Positions 1 through 8,034 of a stretch of DNA of 64,000 nt are shown here, one piece after another (position 1 is the first letter of the stretch; each line of letters starts with the position of its first letter). The DNA is from DASSJF01 sp035934535 (GTDB taxonomy: Bacteria; Sysuimicrobiota; Sysuimicrobiia; Sysuimicrobiales; Segetimicrobiaceae): assembly GCA_035934535.1 (NCBI GenBank), contig DASYXS010000165.1:1-64000 (forward strand). Reading direction: 5' to 3'. The translations under genes were made by a program, and so were the position numbers. The notes under the pieces were generated by a model. It made no database searches. It saw nothing but the letters and a program-made list of their open reading frames with translations, and was not told where the DNA came from.

Positions 1-227
1 CCCCCCTGCTCCCAAGCGGGCTGCAAGGTGGTCGGATACTCACGCGGGCGGGCGGCCCGGTGGGGCGCGCGTTTGGGCGGGTGCCGCAGCAGCCGGATCG
101 CGGCCGTGCGCTCTCGATGGGTACCCCGGCAGCACTCATCCAAGAGCTGGCTCTTGTCACGGCGTGAGGCCAGGCGATAGCGAGGACGAAGGGATGCCGC
201 ATATTCGCGCACACTGAGAGGACCCAC
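1..227 (-). CDS. Transposase (integrase-core type), N-terminal part only
   Basis: Partial gene, about 75 codons before the window edge. The start is GTG at 227 on the minus strand, six bases after AGGAGG. The protein begins VGPLSVREYAASLRPRYRLA and continues with a segment reading LLDECC and AAIRLLRHPP. This resembles the N-terminal helix-turn-helix part of a group of DDE/integrase-core transposases, which typically read REYAAALRPRY, LLDEFC and IRLL at the same spacing. The catalytic DDE domain would lie outside the window. Family assignment (IS481/IS3-like or unclassified) is from memory and uncertain. I saw no in-frame stop in the visible part. The sequence is basic and Arg-rich, as expected for DNA binding. 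Confidence 0.6.
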   Translation of the reverse strand, partial: MGPLSVREYAASLRPRYRLASRRDKSQLLDECCRGTHRERTAAIRLLRHPPKRAPHRAARPREYPTTLQPAWEQG

Positions 228-300
228 GTTGCCTCCTGGGCGCCGGTGACCGGCATTTTGAGGCAACGGTCTTCGCTTCGGTGTCGATAATTTTGAGGCA
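1..300 (-). mobile_element. Insertion sequence, one end, truncated by window edge
   Basis: Reading the minus strand, an 11-base motif TGCCTCAAAAT occurs twice (plus positions 290-300 and 255-265, 35 bases apart). It is followed by an AGGAGG ribosome binding site and the 5' part of a transposase-like gene running off the window. Terminal or subterminal repeats beginning TG, then a transposase read inward, are the usual layout of an IS end, so I place the outer end near 300. The opposite end lies outside the window, so neither target duplication nor completeness can be tested. The element stops about 10 bases before the -35 box of the rnpB promoter. Confidence 0.6.
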
Positions 301-310
301 CTTCGGTCGG

Positions 311-339
311 TTGAACGCGTAATCGCAGCGTGATACCAT
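311..339 (+). promoter_or_regulatory. Sigma-70-type promoter of rnpB
   Basis: A -35 box TTGAAC (311-316) and a -10 box TACCAT (334-339) are separated by exactly 17 bases. The predicted transcription start, 6-7 bases after the -10 box, coincides with the first paired base of the RNase P RNA near 343-346. The IS end at 300 is directly upstream. Confidence 0.8.
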
Positions 340-342
340 TTG

Positions 343-696
343 GCGGGAGCAGGCCAGGCGGCCGCGGAGACTTTATGTTCTCCGAGGAAAGTCCGGGCTC
401 CATAGGGCAGGGTGCTGGGTAACGCCCAGTGGGGGCGACCCCGAGGACAGTGCCACAGAAACATACCGCCGCCGCGCGAAGCGATTCGCCTGGCGGTAAG
501 GGTGCAAGGGTGCGGTAAGAGCGCACCAGCGGCCGGGCGACCGGCCGGCTCGGCAAACCCCACCCGGAGCAAGGTCACGTAGGGGGAAATGAGGCGGCCC
601 GCCGATCCCCGGGTAGACTGCTGGAGGCGCCGGGTAACCGGCGTCCGAGAGAGATGGCCGCCCTTGACAGAACCCGGCTTATCGGCCTGCTCCCGC
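343..696 (+). ncRNA. rnpB: RNase P RNA, bacterial class A
   Basis: This is the catalytic RNA of ribonuclease P, which removes the 5' leader of precursor tRNAs. Hallmarks are present in order: GAGGAAAGTCCGGGCTCC near 385, the ACAGAAACATACCGCC segment near 456, GGTAAGGGTGCAA near 496, and the 3' conserved GACAGAACCCGGCTTA near 666. The 5' end (GCGGGAGCAGGCC from 343) pairs with the 3' end (GGCCTGCTCCCGC to 696) to close helix P1, followed by a TTTT run. The length of about 354 nt is normal for class A. The conventional promoter is immediately upstream. Confidence 0.96.
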
Positions 697-778
697 TTTT
701 CAAGCCTCCGTTTCAACAGGACGCATCGGTAAGACGTCTTGCTCAACACGCGCTAACCGCAGAGAGGATCGGTGTCCG

Positions 779-1948
779 ATGAAGGGACTTCAGTTCGCCG
801 CCGAGTGGGCGCCCAAGCCCGACTATCGCGTCTCCGACTTCGAGGAACGGACCGGCAAGGCCGTGACTGGGTCGAGCATCTGGCGGCATCCCAAGTTAGG
901 GTTGGTGGATGTGGTCGAACCGAAACTCGGGCCGCAGGGCGTGCGGCTTCATCCTCGCGCCTGCGGCGTCTGCGGCTCCGACGTGCACTTCCTGGAAACC
1001 GACAGGGACGGATACATTCTCTACCCGGGCTTGACGAAGTTCCCGGTCGTGATCGGGCACGAGTTCAGCGGCCAGGTCGTCGAAGTCGGCGCCGAGGTCA
1101 AGGATCTCCGCGCCGGCGACCTTGTCACCGTTGAAGAGATGATCTGGTGCGGTCACTGCATCCCGTGCCGCAACGGCTGGCCGAATCAGTGCGAGAATCT
1201 CGAAGAAATCGGCTTCACGATCAACGGCGCAATGGCGGATCAGCTCGTCGTCGGCGCCAAGTACTGCTGGCCGCTCACCGCGCTCGCGGAGGCGTACGGC
1301 GGCGAGGACGCGGCCTCCGAGGCCGGCGCGTTGTGCGAGCCGACCAGCGTGGCCTACAACGGCATGTTCGTGCGCGGCGAGGGCTTCCGGCCCGGCGGGA
1401 TCGTGGCGGTGTTTGGCACGGGTCCGATCGGCTTCGCCGCGATCGCGCTCGCCCGCGCGGCGGGGGCGAGCCGGGTGGTCGCGTTCGAGGTCAGCCCGAT
1501 GCGCCAGGCGCTCGCGCGCAAGGTCGGCGCGGACGAGGTGCACAGCCCCGTCGATCTGGAGAAGGCCGGCTCGAGCCCGCACGCCGTCATCCTCGAGGCC
1601 AGCAAGGGCCGCGGGGCGGACATGATGGTGGAAGCCGCGGGCGCGCCGACGCGGACCGTGCCGGAGATGGAGCAGGCGCTCGCGATCGGCGGCCGGATCG
1701 TCATCATCGGCCGCGCGGCGGAGCGCGCGCCGATGTACCTCGAGCACCTGCAGACCCACGCGGCGCAGGTCTACGGCGCGCAGGGCCACTCCGGGTACGG
1801 CACCTTCCAGAACGTGATCCGTCTCATGGCGTCGGGGCGCATCGATCTGCGGCCGATCATCACGAGCCGCTTCCCGCTCGCCGAGGCGCGCGACGCGGTG
1901 CTGCGGGCGAGCAAACGTCAGGACGGTAAAGTGATGGTCCGGATCTGA
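779..1948 (+). CDS. Zn-dependent dehydrogenase, scyllo-inosose 3-dehydrogenase-like
   Basis: A 389-residue medium-chain zinc alcohol dehydrogenase. Catalytic zinc ligands are visible as CGVCGSD (around residue 64) and GHEFSG (around 95). The structural-zinc loop is altered (CGHCIPCRNGWPNQC), and the Rossmann motif is GTGPIG near 214. The extended N-terminus, reading AEWAPKPDYRVSDFEERTGK before the GroES-like fold, is what I recall for Thermotoga-type scyllo-inosose 3-dehydrogenase (IolM) rather than for sorbitol or threonine dehydrogenases. The predicted role is NAD-dependent oxidation of scyllo-inosose to the diketo-inositol. Supporting context: relatives of the next two enzymes of that route lie at 8035 and 8961. 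The ribosome site AGAGGA precedes the ATG. The downstream gene overlaps its stop. An alternative is another polyol dehydrogenase. Confidence 0.75.
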   Translation: MKGLQFAAEWAPKPDYRVSDFEERTGKAVTGSSIWRHPKLGLVDVVEPKLGPQGVRLHPRACGVCGSDVHFLETDRDGYILYPGLTKFPVVIGHEFSGQVVEVGAEVKDLRAGDLVTVEEMIWCGHCIPCRNGWPNQCENLEEIGFTINGAMADQLVVGAKYCWPLTALAEAYGGEDAASEAGALCEPTSVAYNGMFVRGEGFRPGGIVAVFGTGPIGFAAIALARAAGASRVVAFEVSPMRQALARKVGADEVHSPVDLEKAGSSPHAVILEASKGRGADMMVEAAGAPTRTVPEMEQALAIGGRIVIIGRAAERAPMYLEHLQTHAAQVYGAQGHSGYGTFQNVIRLMASGRIDLRPIITSRFPLAEARDAVLRASKRQDGKVMVRI

Positions 1949-2763
1949 CCCGCTACCGGCTGCTCGTCACCGACGTCGACGGCACGCTCGTCCCCGAGAA
2001 CAAGATCGTGCCGCCGGGAGTGATCGACGCGATCCACCGCGCCCAGGACCGGGGGATCAAGGTGTGCCTCGCGACCGGCCGGCCGTGGCAGGCCACGCAG
2101 CCGTTCGTGGAAGCCGTGGGCGCGGATTCGCCGGTCATCATCTACAATGGTGGGCTCGTCTACGACTTCGCGGGCGACCGCGTCCTCGCCCGGACGGCGT
2201 TGCCGCAGGCGGTGGCTCGGGCGGTGCTGCCGGTGCTGAAGCGGTTCTCTGACACCTCGCCGCTGCTTTTCCTCCACGGCCAGGTGTACGCGGAGCGGAT
2301 CACGCCGCTGACCGAGCTGTACGCGCATCGGGACCGGCCGCTGGTCATCCAAAAGACGCCGAGTTTTCAGGCCCTGCTCGACGCATCGCCGGACGAGGAT
2401 CCGCTGAAGATGCTGATCATTGGCGGGGCGCCGGATCTCAAAGCGATGGACGAGGCGCTCGGAGCGCTGCCGATGCCGGTCAACCGCGTGTTCTCCCAAA
2501 AGGACTACCTCGAGATTCTTCCGGCGGGAAACAACAAGGGGCGGGCGCTGCCGGTGCTGGCCGCGGCCGTGGGCGTGACGGTCGGCGAGACGGTCGCCGT
2601 CGGCGACGCGCACAACGACCTCGCGATGATTCAGGCCGCCGGGCTCGGAGTGGCCGTGGAGACCAGCCCGCCGGACGTTGTCGCCGCCGCGGCGTGGACG
2701 TGTCCGCCGCCGGAACGGGAAGGCCTGCGCGTTGTGATCGACCGGCTGTTCTTCAGCGAGTAA
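1945..2763 (+). CDS. Cof-type HAD-superfamily phosphatase
   Basis: A haloacid dehalogenase-type hydrolase, expected to dephosphorylate small phosphorylated metabolites. Motif I is DVDGTLV at about residues 10-16; motif II lies in CLATGR; motif III/IV is the late GDAHNDLAM. A start at the first ATG/GTG (GTG 2008) would remove motif I and its nucleophilic aspartate, so the gene must start upstream. The only in-frame candidate next to the fold is CTG at 1945, which overlaps the upstream TGA (CTGA) and gives MTRYRLLVTDVDGTLV. The encoded length is then about 272 residues, normal for the Cof family. Translational coupling to the dehydrogenase is likely. The substrate cannot be read from the sequence. 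Confidence 0.85.
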   Translation: MTRYRLLVTDVDGTLVPENKIVPPGVIDAIHRAQDRGIKVCLATGRPWQATQPFVEAVGADSPVIIYNGGLVYDFAGDRVLARTALPQAVARAVLPVLKRFSDTSPLLFLHGQVYAERITPLTELYAHRDRPLVIQKTPSFQALLDASPDEDPLKMLIIGGAPDLKAMDEALGALPMPVNRVFSQKDYLEILPAGNNKGRALPVLAAAVGVTVGETVAVGDAHNDLAMIQAAGLGVAVETSPPDVVAAAAWTCPPPEREGLRVVIDRLFFSE

Positions 2764-2817
2764 GGACACGGCGAGCCGGGCGGCGGGAGCCGTCCGAAGG
2801 CCGGGTAGGAGGCGTCG

Positions 2818-3597
2818 ATGAGCCGGGGGATCGCGGTGTTCGCCGGCATTCCGGCAGACGTGATTCGCGCCTCGGCGCGCGAAACCGAGGCGCTCGGCTA
2901 TCAGTCGTTCTGGGTGAACCATCCGCCGATGATCGACGGGCTGGCCGCGCTCGCCGCGGCGGCCCGCGAGACCCGCCGTCTCGACCTGGGGGTCGGCGTG
3001 ATTCCGCTGCACAATCGCGGGCCGAAGAGCATCGGCGACGGGGTGCGGACGAACGCCCTGCCGCAGGACCGGTTGCTGCTCGGCATCGGGAGCGCGAATC
3101 CGGAGGCGCTGCGCCGGATGCGGGAGGGGGTCGCGGAGCTTCGCGGGTCGCTCTCGTGCCGCGTATACGCCGCGGCCCTCGGGCCGAAGATGTGCCGGCT
3201 GGCCGGCGAGCTGTTCGACGGCGTGCTGCTCAACTGGCTTACCCCAGATCACGCCCGCCGCTCCGCGGAGTGGGTGCGTGCCGGGGCCGCCGAGGCGCGG
3301 CGCCCCGCACCGCGCCTCGCGGCCTACGTTCGGGTGGCGATCGGCCCGGCCGCGCGCGCGCGCCTCGCGGGCGAGGCCGGGCGGTACGGCGCGATTCCCG
3401 CGTACGCGGCGAGCTTCAAGCGCATGGGGGTCGCGCCGATGGAGACCTGCGTCGCGGTCGACGATCCGCACGCGGTGCCGCCGGCGCTCGCCGCATGGGA
3501 CGAGGCGATCGATGACGTTGTCATCCGGGTGATCCCCGCCTCCGATACCGCAGACGACCATCTTGCCGTCGTGCGGGCGGCCCGACCGGTGACGTGA
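2818..3597 (+). CDS. Luciferase-like (LLM class) flavin-dependent oxidoreductase
   Basis: A 259-residue TIM-barrel protein of the bacterial luciferase-like monooxygenase family, using FMN or F420. Visible family features are the N-terminal strand with the ETEALGYQSFWV segment, the early barrel strand LGVGVIPLHNRGP, and the LLLGIGSANP loop that normally contacts the flavin phosphate. It is shorter than the usual 300-350 residues, so the C-terminal helical excursion is reduced. A GGTAGGAGG-like site lies just before ATG 2818. It stands 54 bases after the HAD phosphatase and 39 before the Fpg gene, so co-transcription is likely. No substrate can be inferred. Confidence 0.75.
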   Translation: MSRGIAVFAGIPADVIRASARETEALGYQSFWVNHPPMIDGLAALAAAARETRRLDLGVGVIPLHNRGPKSIGDGVRTNALPQDRLLLGIGSANPEALRRMREGVAELRGSLSCRVYAAALGPKMCRLAGELFDGVLLNWLTPDHARRSAEWVRAGAAEARRPAPRLAAYVRVAIGPAARARLAGEAGRYGAIPAYAASFKRMGVAPMETCVAVDDPHAVPPALAAWDEAIDDVVIRVIPASDTADDHLAVVRAARPVT

Positions 3598-3636
3598 TGC
3601 GGGCCGGGCCGCGCCCCACGCGGCGCACGCCGACCG

Positions 3637-4497
3637 ATGCCTGAGCTTCCGTTTGTCACGGTCGTCGTCGAAAATCTCGCGCCGCTCGTGGCCGGGCGGA
3701 CCGTCGAGGACGTCGTCGTCCGCGGGGTGTCGGTGTTGAAGACGGTCCAACCGTCGATCGCCGATCTGCACGGCCGGCAGATCGCCGGCGTGCGCCGGCG
3801 CGCCAAGCTCCTGTTGCTCGACGTCACGGACGGCCTCGTGCTCGTGATCCACCTCCGGCGCAACGGCCGCCTCCGCGCCGTCCCGCGCGGAACCGGGCGC
3901 ACCGCGCGGGACCTGGCACTCGTGCTGGCGCTCGATCGCGGACCGGACATCCAGATGATCGAGATGGGCCCGAAGAAGGCCGCCTCGGTCTGGCTGTGTC
4001 CCGCGGACCGCCTGGACACGGCCGGGCCCCTTGCCGGCCTCGGCATCGAGCCGCTCTCCCCCGAATTCACTCGGGCAGCGCTCGCGGGGGCGCTGCGGGG
4101 CGCGCGGATGCGCCTCAAAGCCTTTCTCGTGACCCAGCGGTACGTCGTGGGGATCGGCAACACGTATGCGGACGAGATCCTGTGGGAGGCGCGTCTCTCG
4201 CCGCAGGCGATGACGACCACCCTCGACGAGGACGAGGTGCGCCGGCTCCACCACGCGATCACCGCGATCCTCGAGCGCGGCATCGACGTCCACCGGAGCG
4301 CAGCCGCCGGCGGGCTGCCGATGAAAGAGCCGCTCGAGGGTCTCGCGGTGCACCGTAAGGGCGGCGAGCCGTGTCCGCGGTGCGGGACCCGCATCGCCGT
4401 GATCTACTACGAGGACCGAGAGACGTATTACTGTCCGGCCTGCCAGGCGGAGGGCAAGGTCTACGCGGACCGGAGGCGCTCGCGGCTGCTTCGTTAG
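3637..4497 (+). CDS. mutM: Formamidopyrimidine-DNA glycosylase family protein
   Basis: A base-excision repair glycosylase/AP lyase of the Fpg/Nei family, 286 residues. After removal of Met the chain starts Pro-Glu (PELP), giving the catalytic N-terminal proline and the proton-donating glutamate. RRAKLLLLD carries the hairpin lysine, GIGNTYADEILW is the helix-two-turn-helix loop, and the C-terminal zinc finger is CPRCGT followed by YYCPACQ with its insertion arginine. The residue after PELP is Phe-Val rather than the usual Glu-Val, and the minor-groove segment reads HLRRNGRL instead of HLGMTGRL. This is therefore a divergent member; whether it prefers 8-oxoguanine or oxidised pyrimidines is open. 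Confidence 0.85.
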   Translation: MPELPFVTVVVENLAPLVAGRTVEDVVVRGVSVLKTVQPSIADLHGRQIAGVRRRAKLLLLDVTDGLVLVIHLRRNGRLRAVPRGTGRTARDLALVLALDRGPDIQMIEMGPKKAASVWLCPADRLDTAGPLAGLGIEPLSPEFTRAALAGALRGARMRLKAFLVTQRYVVGIGNTYADEILWEARLSPQAMTTTLDEDEVRRLHHAITAILERGIDVHRSAAAGGLPMKEPLEGLAVHRKGGEPCPRCGTRIAVIYYEDRETYYCPACQAEGKVYADRRRSRLLR

Positions 4498-4513
4498 AGC
4501 GGAGGCGGTGAAC

Positions 4514-5698
4514 ATGCGGTACAAGTACGTCATCGTGGGCGGCGGCATGACGGCGGACGCCGCGATCGAGGGCATTCGTCAGGCCGATCCGTCGGGCTCC
4601 ATCGCGCTCCTCGGGTCCGAGACACACCCGCCGTACAATCGTCCCCCGCTGACCAAGGCGCTCTGGAAGGGACAGCCGCTCGACAGCATCTGGCGCCGCC
4701 CGAGCCCGCAGGGCGTGGATCTGCGCCTCGGCCGGACCGTCGCGGTCCTCGATCCGCGGCAGCGGCGCGTGACCGACGATCAGGGCACGACCTACGAGTG
4801 GGAGAAGCTCCTGCTCGCAACGGGCGGGACCCCTCGGCGGCTCGACGGCGGCGACGGCGGCCGCGTCATCTACTACCGGACGCTCGACGACTATACGCGG
4901 CTTCGCGCGCTGACCGAGCAGGGTGAGCAATTTGCCGTGATCGGCGCGGGGTTCATCGGCTCGGAAATCGCGGCCGCGCTCGCGATGAACAACAAGCGTG
5001 TCGCGCTGCTCTTCCCGGGCGAGGGTCTCGGCGGGCGCGTCTACCCGCCCGACCTCTCGCGGTTCCTCAACGAGTTCTATCGGGACAAAGGCGTCGACGT
5101 GCGGCCGGGGCAGCGGATCGCCGGCGTGGAGGCCGCGGGTGACAAGACGCGCGTCCGAACGCAGAGCGGGCCGGATCTGCTCGTCGACGGCGTCGTGGCG
5201 GGCCTCGGCATCGAGCCGAACACAGGGCTGGCCCGCGCGGCGGGCCTCGAGACGAACGACGGAGTGGTCGTCGACGAGATGCTGCGCACAAGCCATCCCG
5301 ACGTTTACGCGGCCGGTGACGTGGCGCTGTTTCAGAACCCCGCGCTCGGCCGCCGCATTCGCGTGGAGCACGAGGACAACGCCAACACGATGGGCAAGAC
5401 CGCGGGACGGAACATGGCCGGCGAGGCCGGCCCGTATCATCATCTGCCGTTCTTCTATTCCGATCTCTTCGACCTCGGCTACGAGGCGGTGGGGGACCTG
5501 GATCCGCGGCTCGAGACGTTTGCCGACTGGAAGCTGCCCAACCGGGAGGGCGTCGTGTACTACCTGCAGCACGGCCGGGTTCGCGGAGTGCTTCTGTGGA
5601 ACACGTGGGACCAGGTGGAGGCGGCGCGGCGGCTGATCGCGGAACCGGGGCCGTTCCGGCCCGCTGACCTCAAAGGCCGGCTGCCGGCGCACACATGA
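4514..5698 (+). CDS. FAD-dependent NAD(P)H oxidoreductase, ferredoxin/rubredoxin reductase type
   Basis: About 394 residues. The FAD-binding dinucleotide fold is at the N-terminus (YKYVIVGGGMTADAAIEGI), followed by the PYNRPPLTK segment that contacts flavin in this group. A second NAD(P)H Rossmann motif follows (VIGAGFIGSEIAAAL), then VYAAGDVA for FAD. The C-terminal domain (FFYSDLFDLGYEAVGD) is the reductase C-terminal domain seen in ferredoxin reductases and AIF-like proteins. I chose ATG 4514 because GGAGG at 4501 is eight bases away; GTG 4508 would be too close. It overlaps the MbfA-like gene by four bases (ATGA), so the pair should be co-translated and may work together in redox or iron handling (inference). 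Confidence 0.85.
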   Translation: MRYKYVIVGGGMTADAAIEGIRQADPSGSIALLGSETHPPYNRPPLTKALWKGQPLDSIWRRPSPQGVDLRLGRTVAVLDPRQRRVTDDQGTTYEWEKLLLATGGTPRRLDGGDGGRVIYYRTLDDYTRLRALTEQGEQFAVIGAGFIGSEIAAALAMNNKRVALLFPGEGLGGRVYPPDLSRFLNEFYRDKGVDVRPGQRIAGVEAAGDKTRVRTQSGPDLLVDGVVAGLGIEPNTGLARAAGLETNDGVVVDEMLRTSHPDVYAAGDVALFQNPALGRRIRVEHEDNANTMGKTAGRNMAGEAGPYHHLPFFYSDLFDLGYEAVGDLDPRLETFADWKLPNREGVVYYLQHGRVRGVLLWNTWDQVEAARRLIAEPGPFRPADLKGRLPAHT

Positions 5699-6864
5699 GC
5701 CGGCCCGAGGCGACCTTTCATCGTGACGAAGCGGTTGCCCGCGTGCTCGCCGCCTGGCGCGGCGAGATCCAAGCGCGGCTGGCGTACGAATTGCTGGCGG
5801 CGCGCGAGCGCGATCCCGACCGGGCGAAGGTGCTGCGGCGGATGGCCGAGGGCGAGCGCGGACACCGCGAGCGCCTCGAGGCGCGCCTGAAAGAGCTCGG
5901 CGCGGCCGTGCCCGATCCGGCCTCGGTGCGCCTGCCGCTGTGGACGCGTCTGCAGATCCGCCTCGCCCCGACGGAAAAGGTCCTCGCCTGGCGCGAATCG
6001 CTCGAAAACGACGAGGTCGCGGACACGTACGGCCGCCCGACCGGCGACGCGGCGACGGATCATTTGTTCGAGGAGATTCGCAAGGACGAGCGCGCCCACT
6101 CGCTGGCCGCCGACGAGATGCGCTCTGGCGCGGTGGCCGGCGTCGAAACGCCGGAAGGACACCTCAAGCGCATCCTCGGCCGGGAGCGCTGGCACCAGGC
6201 GGGATCCAGCTGGATCTCGGGCGCCGTGTACGGCGCGAACGACGGGCTCGGCGCGGTGTTCGGAATCGTGGCGGGCGTCTCCGGCGCGACCGGCGGGTCG
6301 AGCTTCGTGCTGACGGCCGGCCTCGCCGGAGCGGTTGCCTCGGCGCTGTCCATGGCGGTCGGCGCCTTTCTCGCCGAGCGCTCGTCGTCCGAAGTGGCGG
6401 CGGCCAACGTCGCCGGAGAGCGCCGGGAGATCGAGGAAAACCCCGAGGAAGAGCGGCAGGAGATGTCGCTGTTCTACCAGTTGAAGGGCCTGCCGGAGAA
6501 AGAGGCGGACGATCTGGCCGCGCGGCTCGGCGCAACGCCGGAAACGATGCTCCGGACGATGGTGACCGAAGAGTTGGGTGGCACCGGTGAAGGCGGCAAT
6601 CCCATCCAGGCCGGCATCGCGGCGGGAGTGAGCACCGGCCTCGGGGCGTTCATCCCGGTGCTGCCGTTCTTCTGGCTGCACGGTACCCCGGCGGTGCTGT
6701 GGGCCGCGATGATCTCGCTCGTCGCGCACTTTCTGGTCGGCGCCGCGAAGTCGCTGTTCACGCTGCGCAGCTGGTGGTCGTCCGGCCTCGAGATGACCGC
6801 GGCGGGGCTGATCGTCGGCGGGGCGACCTACGCGCTCGGCGTGGTGTTCAAAGTCGCGACGTGA
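5695..6864 (+). CDS. Membrane-bound ferritin-like iron transporter (MbfA/VIT1 family)
   Basis: 389 residues with two parts. Residues about 1-150 form a ferritin-like four-helix domain with repeated Glu-x-x-His motifs (EGERGHRERLE, EIRKDERAHSL) able to bind a di-iron centre. Residues about 175-389 form the Ccc1/VIT membrane domain, with GAVYGANDGLGAVFGIVAGV as its first membrane helix and about five membrane segments overall. This fusion is the architecture of MbfA, which exports iron in Agrobacterium and Bradyrhizobium; function here is inferred from that. It starts inside the stop codon of the FAD oxidoreductase gene (ATGA). No Fur or Irr site was identified. Confidence 0.85.
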   Translation: MSRPEATFHRDEAVARVLAAWRGEIQARLAYELLAARERDPDRAKVLRRMAEGERGHRERLEARLKELGAAVPDPASVRLPLWTRLQIRLAPTEKVLAWRESLENDEVADTYGRPTGDAATDHLFEEIRKDERAHSLAADEMRSGAVAGVETPEGHLKRILGRERWHQAGSSWISGAVYGANDGLGAVFGIVAGVSGATGGSSFVLTAGLAGAVASALSMAVGAFLAERSSSEVAAANVAGERREIEENPEEERQEMSLFYQLKGLPEKEADDLAARLGATPETMLRTMVTEELGGTGEGGNPIQAGIAAGVSTGLGAFIPVLPFFWLHGTPAVLWAAMISLVAHFLVGAAKSLFTLRSWWSSGLEMTAAGLIVGGATYALGVVFKVAT

Positions 6865-6883
6865 GGATGTCCTCGGGCGCGCG

Positions 6884-7708
6884 TTGAGCGTCCGGCGTCT
6901 CCTCAATTACACGGTCGCCGCGGCGGCCGGCGTCCGGCCACGGTCCGGGTTGCTCGTTCTGCACGGGTTCTTCGGCGCCGGCCGGAATTGGACGACCGTC
7001 GCGCGCGGTCTGGCGAAAGCCCGTCCGGACTGGGGCGCGGTGCTCGTCGATCTCCGGTTGCACGGCGCGTCGCAGGGTTTCCCTCCGCCGCACACGCTAG
7101 ACGGCTGCGCCGATGACCTCGCCGTCCTCACCCAGGCGCTGGACACACCGGTCCGGGCGGTGCTTGGACATTCCTTCGGCGGCAAGGTCGCGCTGACGTA
7201 CCTCGCGCACCGGCCGCCCGGCCTCCGTCAGATATGGATCGTCGACGCTGACCCGTCCGCCGGTTCACCGCTGGGCGCCGCCTGGGAGATGCTGCGGGCG
7301 GTCGAGGCGCTGCCGCCGGTGTTTCGCCGCCGCGAGGACTTCGTCGCGGCGCTCGAGCGCTCGGGGTTCGACCGCCGGATCGGGGAGTGGATGGCGACGA
7401 ACCTCGAACCCGCGGAGCGCGGCTATCGATGGCGGCTCGACGTCGCGGCGCTCGAGGCGCTGCTCCGGGATTTCTTCCGGGCGGACCTCTGGAGTGTGGT
7501 GGAACAGACGCCGCCCGGTGTGGAGTTGCGTGTCATCAGAGCGACGCGGTCGAGCGTCATCCCGGAGGCGTCGGTGGCTCGGCTGGAGGCGATCGGACGG
7601 GCGACCGGCCGCGTCTTCGTCGACCGCGTGACCGGCGGCCACTGGCTCAACGCCGACAATCCGGAGGCCGTCACGGCGCTCTTGGCGGCCCGACTCCCCG
7701 CAGCGTAG
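6884..7708 (+). CDS. Alpha/beta-fold hydrolase (YbfF-like esterase)
   Basis: 274 residues, TTG start. The oxyanion segment is LLVLHGFFGAGRNW, the nucleophile elbow is GHSFGG around residue 97, and the catalytic His lies in VTGGHWLNADNP near the C-terminus. The order and the DLRLHGAS loop after strand 4 match the YbfF/AB-hydrolase esterase group. It is cytoplasmic, with no signal peptide. It follows the iron transporter by about 20 bases and precedes a short membrane protein by only three, which suggests one transcript. No substrate can be assigned. Confidence 0.8.
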   Translation: MSVRRLLNYTVAAAAGVRPRSGLLVLHGFFGAGRNWTTVARGLAKARPDWGAVLVDLRLHGASQGFPPPHTLDGCADDLAVLTQALDTPVRAVLGHSFGGKVALTYLAHRPPGLRQIWIVDADPSAGSPLGAAWEMLRAVEALPPVFRRREDFVAALERSGFDRRIGEWMATNLEPAERGYRWRLDVAALEALLRDFFRADLWSVVEQTPPGVELRVIRATRSSVIPEASVARLEAIGRATGRVFVDRVTGGHWLNADNPEAVTALLAARLPAA

Positions 7709-7711
7709 CGC

Positions 7712-7903
7712 ATGTGCATCACGCTGATTTCCACGACGTTCCTCTTCGAACTCATTCTCTTTGTGGTGGTGTTCTTGATGCTCCGGCTGCGCCATCCGTG
7801 GGGCGGCCGTGTTACGGCGTGGGTCGTCGCCGTCGCGTCGATCTTGTTCCTGGCGAGCTTCGCGTTCTTGGGGGTGCTCGGCCTGGGCTACGGCTGCATT
7901 TGA
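7712..7903 (+). CDS. Small membrane protein, unknown function
   Basis: 63 residues, predicted as two membrane helices: about residues 5-24 (LISTTFLFELILFVVVFLML) and about 35-60 (AWVVAVASILFLASFAFLGV). They are joined by a short basic loop (RLRHPWGGR). Two Cys residues occur near the ends (positions 2 and 62). It starts four bases after the esterase stop. Hydrophobic periodicity, not homology, is the evidence, and I recognise no family. Confidence 0.5.
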   Translation: MCITLISTTFLFELILFVVVFLMLRLRHPWGGRVTAWVVAVASILFLASFAFLGVLGLGYGCI

Positions 7904-8034
7904 CCCGCGGCCCGCCCCGGCGGCCCGCGCCCCCGGGGCGAGGGAACCCTGTGCCCGTCCCGAAGTCTAGCGGCGAGACGAAATTTGCGGGGTGATGCGT
8001 GGCGAAGTGGACGATTCCGCCGAAAGGCGGGCAC

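Noticed and set aside
157..339. 60-codon minus-strand frame at the window start
   Set aside because: It lies in a different frame from the transposase-like reading with its AGGAGG site, overlaps the IS repeats and the rnpB promoter, and shows no family features.
531..556. GGCCGGGCGACCGGCCGGC as a further family A palindrome
   Set aside because: It lies within the RNase P RNA as an expected helix and lacks the CATGGT head.
1918..4575. 885-codon open frame on the minus strand
   Set aside because: It is antisense to the HAD, LLM and Fpg genes, which have clear motifs; long antisense frames are expected at this G+C content, and the translation is Arg/His/Pro-rich with no recognisable domain.
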